Shown piece by piece: positions 1 through 7,647 of a stretch of DNA of 9,661 nucleotides (the stretch's first letter is position 1; each line of letters opens with the position of its first letter). The DNA comes from Methylomicrobium sp. (GTDB lineage: Bacteria; Pseudomonadota; Gammaproteobacteria; Methylococcales; Methylomonadaceae): contig SLIO01000036.1 in assembly GCA_007135635.1 (NCBI GenBank), forward strand, positions 1 through 9,661, in the 5' to 3' direction. The notes under the pieces were generated by a model. It had not been told where the DNA came from, ran no database searches, and saw only the letters and a program-made list of their open reading frames with translations. Position numbers and translations under genes: made by a program.

Positions 1-483
1 CAGTTTTTCGAATTCAGAAAAAATCAGCTCACCTTCAAGATTGATCGGAGCGACCTTCAAAGCCGCGCCGGTCTGCTCGCAAAGCATTTGCCAAGGCACG
101 ATATTCGAATGATGTTCCATCGCGCTAATCAGAATCTCGTCGCCAGCTTTGATATTAGCTTTGCCGTAGCTTTGTGCAACCAGATTGATAGATTCGGTCG
201 TGCCCTTCGTGAAAATGATTTCCTTGTCCGATTCGGCATTGATGAAATCCTTGATTTTTTCGCGGGCACCTTCGAATTTGTCTGTCGAGCGTACGCTGAG
301 CGTATGCACGCCCCGATGGACATTCGCATAATCATGGCGATAAACATGACTGATGCAATCTATCACGACATTTGGTTTTTGGCTGGAGGCCGCATTGTCC
401 AGATAGACCAGCGGTTTGTTACGGATTTTCTCGTTCAGGATCGGAAAATCGTTGCGTATTTTATCGATAGGAAATTGGGTCAT
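1..483 (-). CDS. sufS: SufS cysteine desulfurase, N-terminal part (cut by left window edge)
   Basis: This is a PLP-dependent group II cysteine desulfurase that takes sulfur from L-cysteine and passes it as persulfide to SufE or SufU and then to the SufBCD scaffold in the cytoplasm. Reading the minus strand from the ATG at 483 gives 161 codons open to the edge, beginning [19 protein letters not shown]. Family hallmarks follow in order: [12 protein letters not shown] near residue 26, [11 protein letters not shown] near 53, the phosphate-binding [14 protein letters not shown] near 91, and [10 protein letters not shown] near 123, whose histidine is expected to stack on PLP. The PLP lysine and the catalytic cysteine lie outside the window. 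No good Shine-Dalgarno precedes the ATG. The preceding 20 bases are a near-copy of the start region. The gene should follow sufD in a suf operon, but an opposite-strand Uma2 gene lies between them. The family call is very secure. Confidence 0.96.
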   Translation of the reverse strand, partial: MTQFPIDKIRNDFPILNEKIRNKPLVYLDNAASSQKPNVVIDCISHVYRHDYANVHRGVHTLSVRSTDKFEGAREKIKDFINAESDKEIIFTKGTTESINLVAQSYGKANIKAGDEILISAMEHHSNIVPWQMLCEQTGAALKVAPINLEGELIFSEFEKL

Positions 484-508
484 GGTTTAGAAAATTGAGT
501 CATGGTTT
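471..508. repeat. 20-base-period near-tandem duplication over the sufS start codon
   Basis: Bases 471-488 and 491-508 match at 16 of 18 positions (core gtcatggttt in both), with a period of 20. The left copy holds the sufS ATG (483-481). The right copy gives a second ATG on the minus strand at 503-501 in a different frame. That ATG opens a seven-codon reading frame, MTQFSKP, which repeats the first four residues of SufS. Its TGA (482-480) overlaps the sufS ATG as ATGA. I read it as a small duplication that left a vestigial start. It could instead act as a tiny translationally coupled leader. Neither ATG has a clear Shine-Dalgarno. Confidence 0.75.
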
Positions 509-535
509 GCTTGTTAGGCGTATATTCTTTATATT
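507..535 (+). promoter_or_regulatory. Candidate sigma70 promoter for the Uma2-family gene
   Basis: On the plus strand TTGCTT (507-512) is followed after exactly 17 bases by TATATT (530-535). These match the -35 and -10 consensus at 4 of 6 and 5 of 6 positions. The predicted start of transcription is near 542, leaving about 25 bases of leader before the ATG at 567. The region is AT-rich, so chance matches are likely. This is a candidate from sequence only. Confidence 0.4.
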
Positions 536-564
536 TTATGTTTTTTAAAATCAACCGGTTTCAA
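535..564 (-). promoter_or_regulatory. Candidate separate promoter for sufS
   Basis: On the minus strand TTGAAA (564-559; 5 of 6 matches to the -35 consensus) is followed after 18 bases by CATAAA (540-535; 4 of 6). A competing pair is TTGATT (554-549) with TATAAA (533-528), spaced only 15 bases. Either would overlap the proposed Uma2 promoter, making this a compact divergent regulatory spacer. A local promoter makes sense because sufS is separated from the suf operon promoter by an opposite-strand gene. The matches are weak. Confidence 0.28.
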
Positions 565-566
565 TT

Positions 567-1130
567 ATGGCGATAGCAAATCCTCAAAAACATCTGACCG
601 ATATCGACGAATGGCGTAGATTGGGCGAAGCCGGCATTTTCCCGCCCGACAACCGTCTCGAACTAATCAATGGAGAAATCTTGGAAATGTCCCCAATAGG
701 CTGTAATCATGCAGGTCATTTGAACCGCATACTCAATAGATTATTGAATATCGTACCCGGCGACATGGCCATTGCCAGCGTTCAAAACCCACTGCAACTT
801 GGCGATCTGTCCGAACCGGAACCGGACTTTATGCTCTTGAAACCGAATACGGACTTTTACTCGGCCCGTCATCCTGACGCCGACGATGTTTTATTACTGA
901 TCGAAGTCTCCGATTCGTCGCTCGAATTCGACCGTAATCAAAAAATGCACCTTTATGCCTTGCATCGAATTCCCGAGTACTGGCTACTTAACCTCAACGA
1001 GGCCTGCGTCGAAATTTACCGAAAACCGGCCGGCGACCTCTATGCCGAAAAGCGAACACTCACTGCCGGCGATTCGATTATCTTGTCGGAATTACCCGAA
1101 ATCAGGGTCGATATCGGCGACCTACTTTGA
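567..1130 (+). CDS. Uma2 family (DUF820) putative endonuclease-fold protein
   Basis: This 187-residue protein belongs to the Uma2/DUF820 family, which has a PD-(D/E)XK nuclease fold. The family is common in cyanobacteria, and its cellular role and substrate are not established. Visible features are the N-terminal LELINGEILEMSP (residues 31-43, with conserved glutamates), PD at 86-87 in EPEPDFMLL, and LIEVSDSS at 111-118 with Glu113 in the ExS form typical of the family. After these come DRNQKMHLYA (122-131) and IPEYWLLNL (135-143, family motif peYW). Length and motifs are complete, so it looks intact. The ATG at 567 lacks a clear Shine-Dalgarno. The gene runs opposite to the suf genes on both sides. 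Its stop is one base from the sufD stop, and its start is 83 bases from that of sufS. I infer an insertion into an ancestral suf operon. No terminal repeats or other mobile-element parts are visible. Confidence 0.9.
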   Translation: MAIANPQKHLTDIDEWRRLGEAGIFPPDNRLELINGEILEMSPIGCNHAGHLNRILNRLLNIVPGDMAIASVQNPLQLGDLSEPEPDFMLLKPNTDFYSARHPDADDVLLLIEVSDSSLEFDRNQKMHLYALHRIPEYWLLNLNEACVEIYRKPAGDLYAEKRTLTAGDSIILSELPEIRVDIGDLL

Positions 1131-1131
1131 T

Positions 1132-2454
1132 TTATAACCAGTCTTGCGTGATACCCTGCTGCGGGAAACGTTTCAGAACTTCCGCAAGCACCAAATCGTG
1201 CAGGCTTTTATGCGTTATCCTAAAGACCATCTCGTTCGCGAATGCAAAAGTCAGCATGTTACGAGCGGTTTCCTCGTCGACGCAGCGCGATTGCAAATAA
1301 AACACTGACTTTTCGTCGAGCTGGCCGACCGTCACACCATGCGCACATTTGACATCGTCGGCATAGATTTCCAGCTGAGGTTTCGTATCGGCTTCGGCGT
1401 CGTTTGAGAGCAGCAAATTGCTGTTGTTCATTTCCGAATCGGTTTTCTGCGCATCCTCGGCGACCACGACCCGGCCTTGAAACACTCCTCGCGCCCTACC
1501 GTCCAAAACGCCTTTATAAACTTCACGACTGATGCCGTGTGGCTCGAGATGATTGATACGCGTGTGGTTATCGAGATGCTGACGCTTGATGCCTAAATAT
1601 AAACCATTCAGATTGCATTCGCTCGCATGGCCGAGATCGACATGAATATCGCTTCTTGCCAGCATGCCTCCAAATGCAAAGTTGTGATGACTGAAGCGCG
1701 AATCCCGGCTCTGTTTCACGTAAGTACCACCGTAGTGATAAGCTTTTTCCGATTCGCATTGCACCTTATATAGAGTCAACTCGGCATTTTGTTCAACGAA
1801 AACTTCAGTGACCGAAGCCGATAAATAAGACTGATCCGTGCCGACGTATGTTTCGACAAGCTGAGCCTGTGCGATCGATTCTACAATCACGAGGTTACGT
1901 GTCGTTGCCAACCGATTCGGGTCTGTCACAATGTGCAACAATTGCATGGGTTTGTCCAAAGCGGTTTTGGTCGGTATGCGAATGAAGGCACCGTCTGTAA
2001 ACCACGCGGTATTGAATGCGACGAAATTGTGCTCGTCGATGCCGACTGCTTGGCCGAAATATGCTTCGATTTGCCCCGCATCGGCCTCAAGCAATTTGCT
2101 CATGCTTTTGACCGTTACGTTTTCCGGAAGACCTTCCAAATTCGAAAGTTCGGCCGAATAATAGCCGTCGACAAGAACGATTTGCCAGCAATCGGCAAGG
2201 CGGTAATTTTCGAGCCAATCTTTGTCAACTTGATGGACGCTCGGCTCAAGACGAGGTTCAAACAAATTTTTCTCAATCCCGGACACATTCGTATAGCGCC
2301 ATTCCTCTTCTCTCAGCGACGGAAAACCGCGTCCGGAAAATTGTTTCAGCGCCTCGGCACGCAACAAGCGCAGCCACGGTTGAGACCCGCCGGGTAAAGT
2401 TGCTTCTATTTTCGAATATTCTGCCGGATAACGGCTTGCGATAACGGAGCTCAT
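1132..2454 (-). CDS. sufD: SufD, Fe-S cluster assembly scaffold component
   Basis: SufD is a cytoplasmic beta-helix protein that pairs with SufB and binds SufC to form the SufBC2D complex building new Fe-S clusters. From the ATG at 2454 it has 440 residues, normal for the family. An N-terminal helical part (LREEEWRYTNVSGIE near 47-61) is followed by a long beta-rich core and the conserved C-terminal block. That block includes NNSNLLLSNDAEADTKPQLEI and DDVKCAHGVTVGQLDE, where Cys370 and His372 match the residues known to be needed in E. coli SufD (C358, H360). A second in-frame ATG at 2460 overlaps the sufC stop as ATGA. I prefer 2454 because AAGGCGG (2468-2462) then lies 7 bases upstream, against 1 base for 2460. 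The gene is tightly coupled to sufC. Its stop is one base from that of the converging Uma2 gene, with no room for a terminator. Confidence 0.96.
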   Translation of the reverse strand: MSSVIASRYPAEYSKIEATLPGGSQPWLRLLRAEALKQFSGRGFPSLREEEWRYTNVSGIEKNLFEPRLEPSVHQVDKDWLENYRLADCWQIVLVDGYYSAELSNLEGLPENVTVKSMSKLLEADAGQIEAYFGQAVGIDEHNFVAFNTAWFTDGAFIRIPTKTALDKPMQLLHIVTDPNRLATTRNLVIVESIAQAQLVETYVGTDQSYLSASVTEVFVEQNAELTLYKVQCESEKAYHYGGTYVKQSRDSRFSHHNFAFGGMLARSDIHVDLGHASECNLNGLYLGIKRQHLDNHTRINHLEPHGISREVYKGVLDGRARGVFQGRVVVAEDAQKTDSEMNNSNLLLSNDAEADTKPQLEIYADDVKCAHGVTVGQLDEKSVFYLQSRCVDEETARNMLTFAFANEMVFRITHKSLHDLVLAEVLKRFPQQGITQDWL

Positions 2455-2456
2455 GA

Positions 2457-3209
2457 TCATGCCGCCTTTTTGTCTTCAACCCAACTGTAGCCTTTATCTT
2501 CGAGCTCCAAGGCCAGTTCCGGACCACCCGATTTGACGATTTGTCCGTGCGCCAAGACATGAACGAAATCCGGCTTGATGTAATCGAGCAGTCGTTGATA
2601 ATGCGTAATCATTACGAACGAACGGTCAGGCGAACGTATCGAATTGACGCCTTCAGCAACGACTTTCAACGCATCGATATCGAGGCCCGAATCGGTTTCA
2701 TCAAGAATGCACAATTTAGGCTCTAATACGGCCATTTGCAGGATTTCATTGCGTTTTTTCTCACCGCCCGAGAAGCCTTCGTTTACGGCCCTATACAAAA
2801 ACTTTTCATCCATTTCCAGCAGGCGAACTTTTTCTTTGATCAGCGTCAAAAAATCCATTGCATCAACCTCGGGCAAGCCTTGGTGTTTGCGGATTGAATT
2901 CAATGCGGCTTTGAGCAAATAGATATTGCTGACACCGGGGATTTCAACCGGATACTGAAAGGCCAGGAACACGCCTTCGCGTGCTCTGATTTCAGGTGCC
3001 ATCTCAGTCAAGTCTTTGCTTTCGTAAGTGATTTTTCCTTCGGTTACGGTGTAACCGCTTTTTCCTGACAAGACATGCGACAATGTACTCTTTCCGGAAC
3101 CGTTCGGTCCCATGATGGCATGAATCTCGCCTGGTTTCACTTGAAGATTAATGCCTTTCAAAATGGGTTTGTCGCCTACGCTGACATGAAGATTTTCTAT
3201 GCTGAGCAT
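2457..3209 (-). CDS. sufC: SufC, ABC-type ATPase of the SUF Fe-S assembly complex
   Basis: SufC is a soluble ABC ATPase that drives conformational change in SufBC2D; despite its fold it is not a transporter subunit. The 250-residue protein shows Walker A GPNGSGKS (34-41, Lys40), a Q-loop around [12 protein letters not shown] (81-92), the signature [10 protein letters not shown] (146-155), Walker B with LCILDE ending in catalytic Glu171, TDSGLD directly after it, and the switch His203 in ITHYQ. These positions match those of E. coli SufC. The long insertion-type signature with EKKRNEI separates SufC from LolD and other transport ATPases. The Shine-Dalgarno AGGAAA (3220-3215) sits 5 bases before the ATG. 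It follows sufB after 66 bases with no clear terminator or promoter between, and is coupled to sufD at its end. Identification is secure. Confidence 0.97.
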   Translation of the reverse strand: MLSIENLHVSVGDKPILKGINLQVKPGEIHAIMGPNGSGKSTLSHVLSGKSGYTVTEGKITYESKDLTEMAPEIRAREGVFLAFQYPVEIPGVSNIYLLKAALNSIRKHQGLPEVDAMDFLTLIKEKVRLLEMDEKFLYRAVNEGFSGGEKKRNEILQMAVLEPKLCILDETDSGLDIDALKVVAEGVNSIRSPDRSFVMITHYQRLLDYIKPDFVHVLAHGQIVKSGGPELALELEDKGYSWVEDKKAA

Positions 3210-3275
3210 GTTGATTTCCTAAATATCTATGATGGTTTGTTCTTTAATATAGTTGCATTGATTAAACAATACTCA

Positions 3276-4724
3276 CTATCCAACCGAACCTTCCAAACTG
3301 AGCCCTAATAAAGCCTGGGCTTCGACTGCGAATTCCATCGGCAATTCCTTGAAGACTTCCTTACAGAAACCGTTGACGATCATCGAAACCGCATCTTCGG
3401 CCGAAAGACCGCGTTGTTGACAGAAAAACAGTTGATCCTCGCTGATTTTCGACGTTGTCGCTTCGTGTTCGACTTGCGCCGAAGGTTGTTTGACCTCAAC
3501 GTACGGAAACGTATGCGCGCCGCACTTGTCTCCGACCAATAACGAATCGCATTGCGTGTAGTTGCGCGCGTTCTCGGCCCCTTTCAAGACTTTGACCAGG
3601 CCGCGATAAGTGTTTTGCGCGTGCCCTGCCGAAATACCCTTCGATATGATCGTGCTACGCGTATTTTTGCCGATATGTATCATTTTTGTGCCGGTATCGG
3701 CTTGTTGATAATTATTGGTTAACGCGACCGAATAAAATTCGCCGATAGAATTATTGCCTGTCAATACACAGCTCGGGTACTTCCAGGTGATAGCCGACCC
3801 GGTTTCGACCTGCGTCCACGAAACTTTCGAATTTTCACCGCGGCAATCGGCTCGCTTGGTCACGAAATTGTAGATGCCGCCTTTGCCGTCCTTGTCGCCA
3901 GGATACCAGTTTTGCACGGTCGAATATTTGATTTCGGCATTATCTAATGCAATCAATTCGACAACCGCAGCATGCAGTTGATTTTCATCGCGCATCGGCG
4001 CGGTGCAGCCTTCCAGATAACTGACATGACTGCCTTCGTCGGCAATAATTAAGGTTCTTTCAAATTGCCCGGTATTGGCCGCATTGATGCGAAAATAAGT
4101 CGACAATTCCATCGGGCAGCGAACGCCTTTGGGAATATAAACAAAGGACCCGTCGGTGAAAACGGCGGAATTCAACGCCGCGAAAAAATTATCGCCGGTC
4201 GGCACCACCGAACCGAGATATTGTTGAACCAGTTCAGGGTATTCGCGTAAAGCTTCGGATATCGGGCAGAAAATTACCCCAGCCTCTTTCAATTTACTCT
4301 TAAATGTGGTCGCGACCGAAACACTGTCGAATACTGCATCGACCGCAACACCAGCCAAGCGTTCTTGTTCGTCGAGCGGAATGCCGAGCTTTTTATAGGC
4401 TTCCAGGATCTGTGGGTCGATTTCGTCAAGGCTTTTAGGCCCGTCTTCCTTGCGCTTAGGCGCCGAATAATAACTGACCGCTTGATAATCGATTGGTTCG
4501 AACTTAACGAAAGCCCATTCAGGCGACTTCATTGTTTGCCAATGGCGAAACGCTTTCAGTCTATACTCCAGCATAAACTCGGGTTCATTTTTGATTTTCC
4601 AGAGCTTATAAATCACTCCTTCGTCTAAACCGGGAGGAAAAGTGTCGGCCTCCAATTCCGTGACAAAACCTTGTTTGTATTCTTTTCCGATCAGTTGTTC
4701 GATTTCTTTTGCGCTTGCTGACAT
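3276..4724 (-). CDS. sufB: SufB, Fe-S cluster assembly scaffold protein
   Basis: SufB is the main scaffold of SufBC2D. It receives persulfide sulfur from SufS/SufE and holds the nascent cluster at the interface with SufD. The protein has 482 residues, within the usual range. Recognisable blocks are [18 protein letters not shown] near 45-62, [31 protein letters not shown] (174-204), YLEGCTAP (236-243), and [25 protein letters not shown]. Near the end are [11 protein letters not shown] (388-398) and EHEATTSKI (419-427). Cys392 and Glu421 line up with C405 and E434, the essential residues of E. coli SufB, with the same offset of 13. GGAG (4734-4731) lies 6 bases before the ATG. It starts 14 bases after the regulator gene's stop, so the two are clearly co-transcribed. 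Confidence 0.97.
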   Translation of the reverse strand: MSASAKEIEQLIGKEYKQGFVTELEADTFPPGLDEGVIYKLWKIKNEPEFMLEYRLKAFRHWQTMKSPEWAFVKFEPIDYQAVSYYSAPKRKEDGPKSLDEIDPQILEAYKKLGIPLDEQERLAGVAVDAVFDSVSVATTFKSKLKEAGVIFCPISEALREYPELVQQYLGSVVPTGDNFFAALNSAVFTDGSFVYIPKGVRCPMELSTYFRINAANTGQFERTLIIADEGSHVSYLEGCTAPMRDENQLHAAVVELIALDNAEIKYSTVQNWYPGDKDGKGGIYNFVTKRADCRGENSKVSWTQVETGSAITWKYPSCVLTGNNSIGEFYSVALTNNYQQADTGTKMIHIGKNTRSTIISKGISAGHAQNTYRGLVKVLKGAENARNYTQCDSLLVGDKCGAHTFPYVEVKQPSAQVEHEATTSKISEDQLFFCQQRGLSAEDAVSMIVNGFCKEVFKELPMEFAVEAQALLGLSLEGSVG

Positions 4725-4738
4725 TTCGTTCTCCGTCG

Positions 4739-5188
4739 TTACCGGTAAAGACTTGCTACCGGTACATAAAATTCATCCGGCTTCGATGCCGGCAAAATCA
4801 AATCCGCTAGTGTGATTGAATCAAGAGCATTAAAAATGGCTTGATTGATTTTCCCCCAGCTGCCGCGAATTTCGCAGCCGCCGGCCTGCTCGCAGTTTTG
4901 TTGCGAAATACTGCATTCGGTTAAAGCAATCGGGCCTTCTACGGCGCTAATAATGCTCGCCACAGTAATATATTCAGGTAAGTTAGCCAGCTCATAACCG
5001 CCTTTTGCGCCTCGTGTTGAGCAAACCAGCCCCGCCTTGGCGAGTTGCTTTAGAAGTTTACTAACCGTTGCCGGCGCGATGCCGGTGATATCGGCAATTT
5101 CATTGGCGGCATGCATTTGGAAGCGGTTTTTTGCCATATAGCTTAAAATCACTGTCGCATAATCTGTTAACTTACCTAGACGCAACAT
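4739..5188 (-). CDS. Rrf2-family SUF system Fe-S regulator (SufR/IscR-like)
   Basis: This is a 149-residue winged-helix transcription factor of the Rrf2 family, of the kind found first in gammaproteobacterial suf operons and expected to repress them when an Fe-S cluster is bound. The N-terminal HTH runs from about [13 protein letters not shown] through [25 protein letters not shown], followed by the wing [12 protein letters not shown] (57-68). The cluster-binding loop has Cys92, Cys99 and Cys105 (C-X6-C-X5-C); E. coli IscR uses C92, C98 and C104. An additional Cys56 lies before the wing. The ATG at 5188 is chosen because GGAG (5198-5195) is 6 bases upstream and the protein then starts [10 protein letters not shown], as in relatives. 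A TTG at 5200 would add four residues but lies across this ribosome site. The gene heads the operon and has a matching operator just upstream. Confidence 0.93.
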   Translation of the reverse strand: MLRLGKLTDYATVILSYMAKNRFQMHAANEIADITGIAPATVSKLLKQLAKAGLVCSTRGAKGGYELANLPEYITVASIISAVEGPIALTECSISQQNCEQAGGCEIRGSWGKINQAIFNALDSITLADLILPASKPDEFYVPVASLYR

Positions 5189-5206
5189 ACCTAGCTCCAA
5201 AAATTC

Positions 5207-5241
5207 AGGACCATTTTAGTCCTATTTAAATCCATAGTAAA
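5207..5241 (-). promoter_or_regulatory. suf operon promoter with Rrf2-type operator over the -10 box
   Basis: On the minus strand TTTACT (5241-5236) and TAAAAT (5218-5213) are separated by exactly 17 bases and match the sigma70 consensus at 4 of 6 and 5 of 6. The -10 lies inside the inverted repeat AGGACTAAAATGGTCCT (5223-5207), with arms AGGAC/GTCCT perfectly paired. Its core GACTAAAATGGTC fits the IscR type 1 core pattern GACTRWWWYAGTC at all but one base; the outer flanks do not fit. Transcription would begin near 5206, giving a leader of about 18 bases. Binding here by the first gene's own product would block RNA polymerase, so autorepression is the natural inference. Confidence 0.72.
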
Positions 5242-5287
5242 GTACTTGGTTATTATTTTTTCATTGCGCTTAGTTTCTTGGATTTGG

Positions 5288-7564
5288 CTAATCAGTGGGC
5301 GTATGCCAATAGCGCCGATGTGCCAGTCGTTGGGCCTCCAATTTTAACGTGCTTTTTGTCATCGTTACGCTTAAAGCGCCATGGCGACCAGTATCCAACC
5401 ATTCTATTTTCAAGTCGTCCAAACGTTCGATGACTTCTTTATGAGGAAATCCGAAGCGGTTCTTATAACCGGATGGAATCAATGCATAGCTAGGCGAAAC
5501 GGCTTGTAAAAAAGCATGCGTCGAGGATGTCTTGCTGCCATGGTGCGGAACGATCAAAATATCGGCAAGCAAATCGGAGCCGTGATTTGCTATTAACCAA
5601 GCTTCAGCATTTTTTTCAATATCGCCCGTCAACAAGATACTGCCTTGTTCGGTAACAACCTTGAGCACGCAGGAGTTATCATTGTTCGAACGAAAACCGA
5701 CCGTTTCGTCGGGTGCCAACATAATAAACGAGACTCCGTCCCAGAACCAATTTTGACCGGTTCTACAAAAATCAGCCGATACATGATCAATTCGCTCAGG
5801 TACACTGCTCAAAACCACATCGATCTTAATGTTGCTTAGCAATGAAGCTGCACCGCCGATGTGGTCGTTGTCACCGTGACTGATAATCAGTTTATCGACT
5901 CGATCGATGCCTTGATAACGTAAAAACGGCAACAAGACCGATGTGCCGCTATCTGATCCGGAATCGAAACGAATTCCTGTATCGAATACCAAAACATGCC
6001 TTGCGGTTTGCACTACGGTAGCCAAACCTTGGCCGACATCGAGTAAGGTCAATCTGGCATCGCCCTCTTCCGGACGATCCAAGCTAGGGAAAAACAATGG
6101 ACATAACATCAGGCATCCCAGCCAGCGTCCCATTAACCCCCGCGGAATCAATAGAATAAAAACACCCAGCACAAAAAAAGCTACAGCAATCAACGTGGGC
6201 TGAGGATAAGACGCTACCGCGAATGGCCAATCGGCTAATTCAGCTAAAAACCAAAGCAACCCCTTTAATATCGTATCGACTAGCAACAGTAAAGGTTGCG
6301 CTAACGCTGGTATCAGCCATAGAAGAAGCATGGAAGGAAGCAAGATGGGAACAACCAGTAAACTAACGATTGGAACGGCAATCAAATTTGCCAGAGGCGC
6401 AATCAATGAAGTCTGTTGAAAAAAATATAATAATACCGGCGCTAGCGCTAATGCCATCGTCCAATGAATTTTTAGCGCCGCCAGCCAACGATTCGTTTCG
6501 TGAAGCCGTCCCCCCGCAATGTAAACGATAACGGCAACCGCCAAAAACGAGAGCCAAAAACCGGGTGATAATATTGCCAAGGGATCCATCAAAAGTACAG
6601 CAAATAGCGCTAACGCCAACGTATTGTAGGGTCTGACGTTTCTTTGCCAAATGACCGAAAGCATGACTGCTACCAACATGATCAATGCACGTTGTGTAGG
6701 CACCGAAAACCCGGCCAATCCGGCGTAGAGCGCACCGATAAACAGCGCCGCGAGCGCGGCGACATGATGCGGCGACCATCTCAATACTCCGGTTCGAGCC
6801 CAGAGTTTAAGGGTCGTTAAATAAATCAATCCTGAAATCAGCCCGATATGCAGACCGGAAATCGCAATTAAATGCACAGTACCGGTTTTCCGAAAGATAG
6901 TCCATTGGACCGAACTTAGCTGTTGCCTTTCGCCGATTGCCAAAGCCCTGATAATGCCGATCGTATCGCTCGAATCTCCCACATTAGTGAGCTTATCCGA
7001 AAGTCGTTGACGCCAAGATGAAATATCAAAAAAAGACGTCCTATCCGAAATCATTACAGGCACCGGCCTATCACGAACATAACCGGTTGCCCCAATGCCT
7101 TCGCTTAATAGCCAACGCTCGAAGTCGAAACCACCCGGATTGAAATTGCCATGCGGCCGTTTGAGTTTGACCGAAAACGACCAATGCTGGCCGGCTTTAA
7201 TTTCATGCTTAGGATTGTACCAACTCAAGCGCAGTTTATTAGGGATGCCTTCAGGACCCTGAATATCGGTTAGGTTGAAACGCACACGTCTATCGCTTTG
7301 ACGGGGCAGCCCGGTAACGCGGCCATGTATCGGTATTATCTTGCTTTCCAAGTCGACCGGGAGGCGATTCGATAAAGCGATCGATGCATAAACAATCGCC
7401 CAAAGCATACCAAACAAAAAGATTGCGGCTTTTCGATACTTGAGTCTGAGTAAAATTCCGACCAAAACGCAAGCAGAGGTTAACCAACCCCATCCTTCCG
7501 GCAATTGTGGAAATTGTTGAACAGTCCAAATACCGGCGGCGAAGAAAAACGCGGATTTAGCCAT
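5288..7564 (-). CDS. comEC: ComEC/Rec2 DNA internalisation channel protein
   Basis: ComEC is the inner-membrane channel that carries one strand of incoming DNA into the cytoplasm in natural transformation. The 758-residue length is normal for Gammaproteobacteria. Residues 1-65 hold short hydrophobic segments, and 66-180 a DUF4131-like soluble domain. Residues 200-480 form the polytopic Competence domain, with GTVHLIAISGLHIGL (228-242) as hallmark and many membrane segments. Residues 505-740 form a metallo-beta-lactamase-like domain with LLDVGQGLA (507-515), the metal motif SHGDNDH (562-568), TGD (646-648) and PHHGS (673-677). All metal-ligand motifs are present, so it looks functional, with possible nuclease activity as proposed for the family. 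GGAG (7573-7570) lies 5 bases before the ATG. No hairpin follows the stop, so read-through towards the suf operon is possible. Whether the organism is naturally transformable cannot be told from this gene alone. Confidence 0.96.
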   Translation of the reverse strand: MAKSAFFFAAGIWTVQQFPQLPEGWGWLTSACVLVGILLRLKYRKAAIFLFGMLWAIVYASIALSNRLPVDLESKIIPIHGRVTGLPRQSDRRVRFNLTDIQGPEGIPNKLRLSWYNPKHEIKAGQHWSFSVKLKRPHGNFNPGGFDFERWLLSEGIGATGYVRDRPVPVMISDRTSFFDISSWRQRLSDKLTNVGDSSDTIGIIRALAIGERQQLSSVQWTIFRKTGTVHLIAISGLHIGLISGLIYLTTLKLWARTGVLRWSPHHVAALAALFIGALYAGLAGFSVPTQRALIMLVAVMLSVIWQRNVRPYNTLALALFAVLLMDPLAILSPGFWLSFLAVAVIVYIAGGRLHETNRWLAALKIHWTMALALAPVLLYFFQQTSLIAPLANLIAVPIVSLLVVPILLPSMLLLWLIPALAQPLLLLVDTILKGLLWFLAELADWPFAVASYPQPTLIAVAFFVLGVFILLIPRGLMGRWLGCLMLCPLFFPSLDRPEEGDARLTLLDVGQGLATVVQTARHVLVFDTGIRFDSGSDSGTSVLLPFLRYQGIDRVDKLIISHGDNDHIGGAASLLSNIKIDVVLSSVPERIDHVSADFCRTGQNWFWDGVSFIMLAPDETVGFRSNNDNSCVLKVVTEQGSILLTGDIEKNAEAWLIANHGSDLLADILIVPHHGSKTSSTHAFLQAVSPSYALIPSGYKNRFGFPHKEVIERLDDLKIEWLDTGRHGALSVTMTKSTLKLEAQRLAHRRYWHTPTD

Positions 7565-7647
7565 CGATTCTCCGAGTTATTTATGCTTTTTCGGCTTTAA
7601 AAAAACCTGATAAACTACAGGCCTGAAAAACTATAACTACAAAGATC

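Noticed and set aside
88..498. Plus-strand open frame of 136 codons
   Set aside because: It lies antisense to sufS, whose minus-strand translation matches the family block by block. The plus-strand product resembles no family I know and has no ribosome site.
484..1131. Mobile element carrying the Uma2 gene
   Set aside because: There are no terminal inverted repeats, no transposase and no matching target duplications at the two ends. The 20-base repeat near sufS has no partner near 1131.
1933..2397. Plus-strand open frame of 154 codons inside sufD
   Set aside because: This is a mirror of the sufD codon pattern. The minus-strand protein is clearly SufD, and the antisense product shows no domain or ribosome site.
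3210..3275. Internal promoter or small RNA in the 66-base sufB-sufC gap
   Set aside because: The gap is AT-rich but holds no -35/-10 pair with acceptable spacing and no stable hairpin. It is most simply an operon spacer with the sufC ribosome site.
6363..6779. Minus-strand open frame of 138 codons within comEC in another frame
   Set aside because: The comEC frame is uninterrupted and carries conserved motifs across the region, so this is an out-of-frame shadow and gives no sign of a frameshift.
7565..7647. Promoters in the divergent comEC / DUF2062 spacer
   Set aside because: AT-rich pieces such as TATAAC (7632-7637) and TAAACT (7611-7616) resemble -10 boxes, but no -35 partner at proper spacing was convincing on either strand. 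A promoter must exist here, but I cannot place it.
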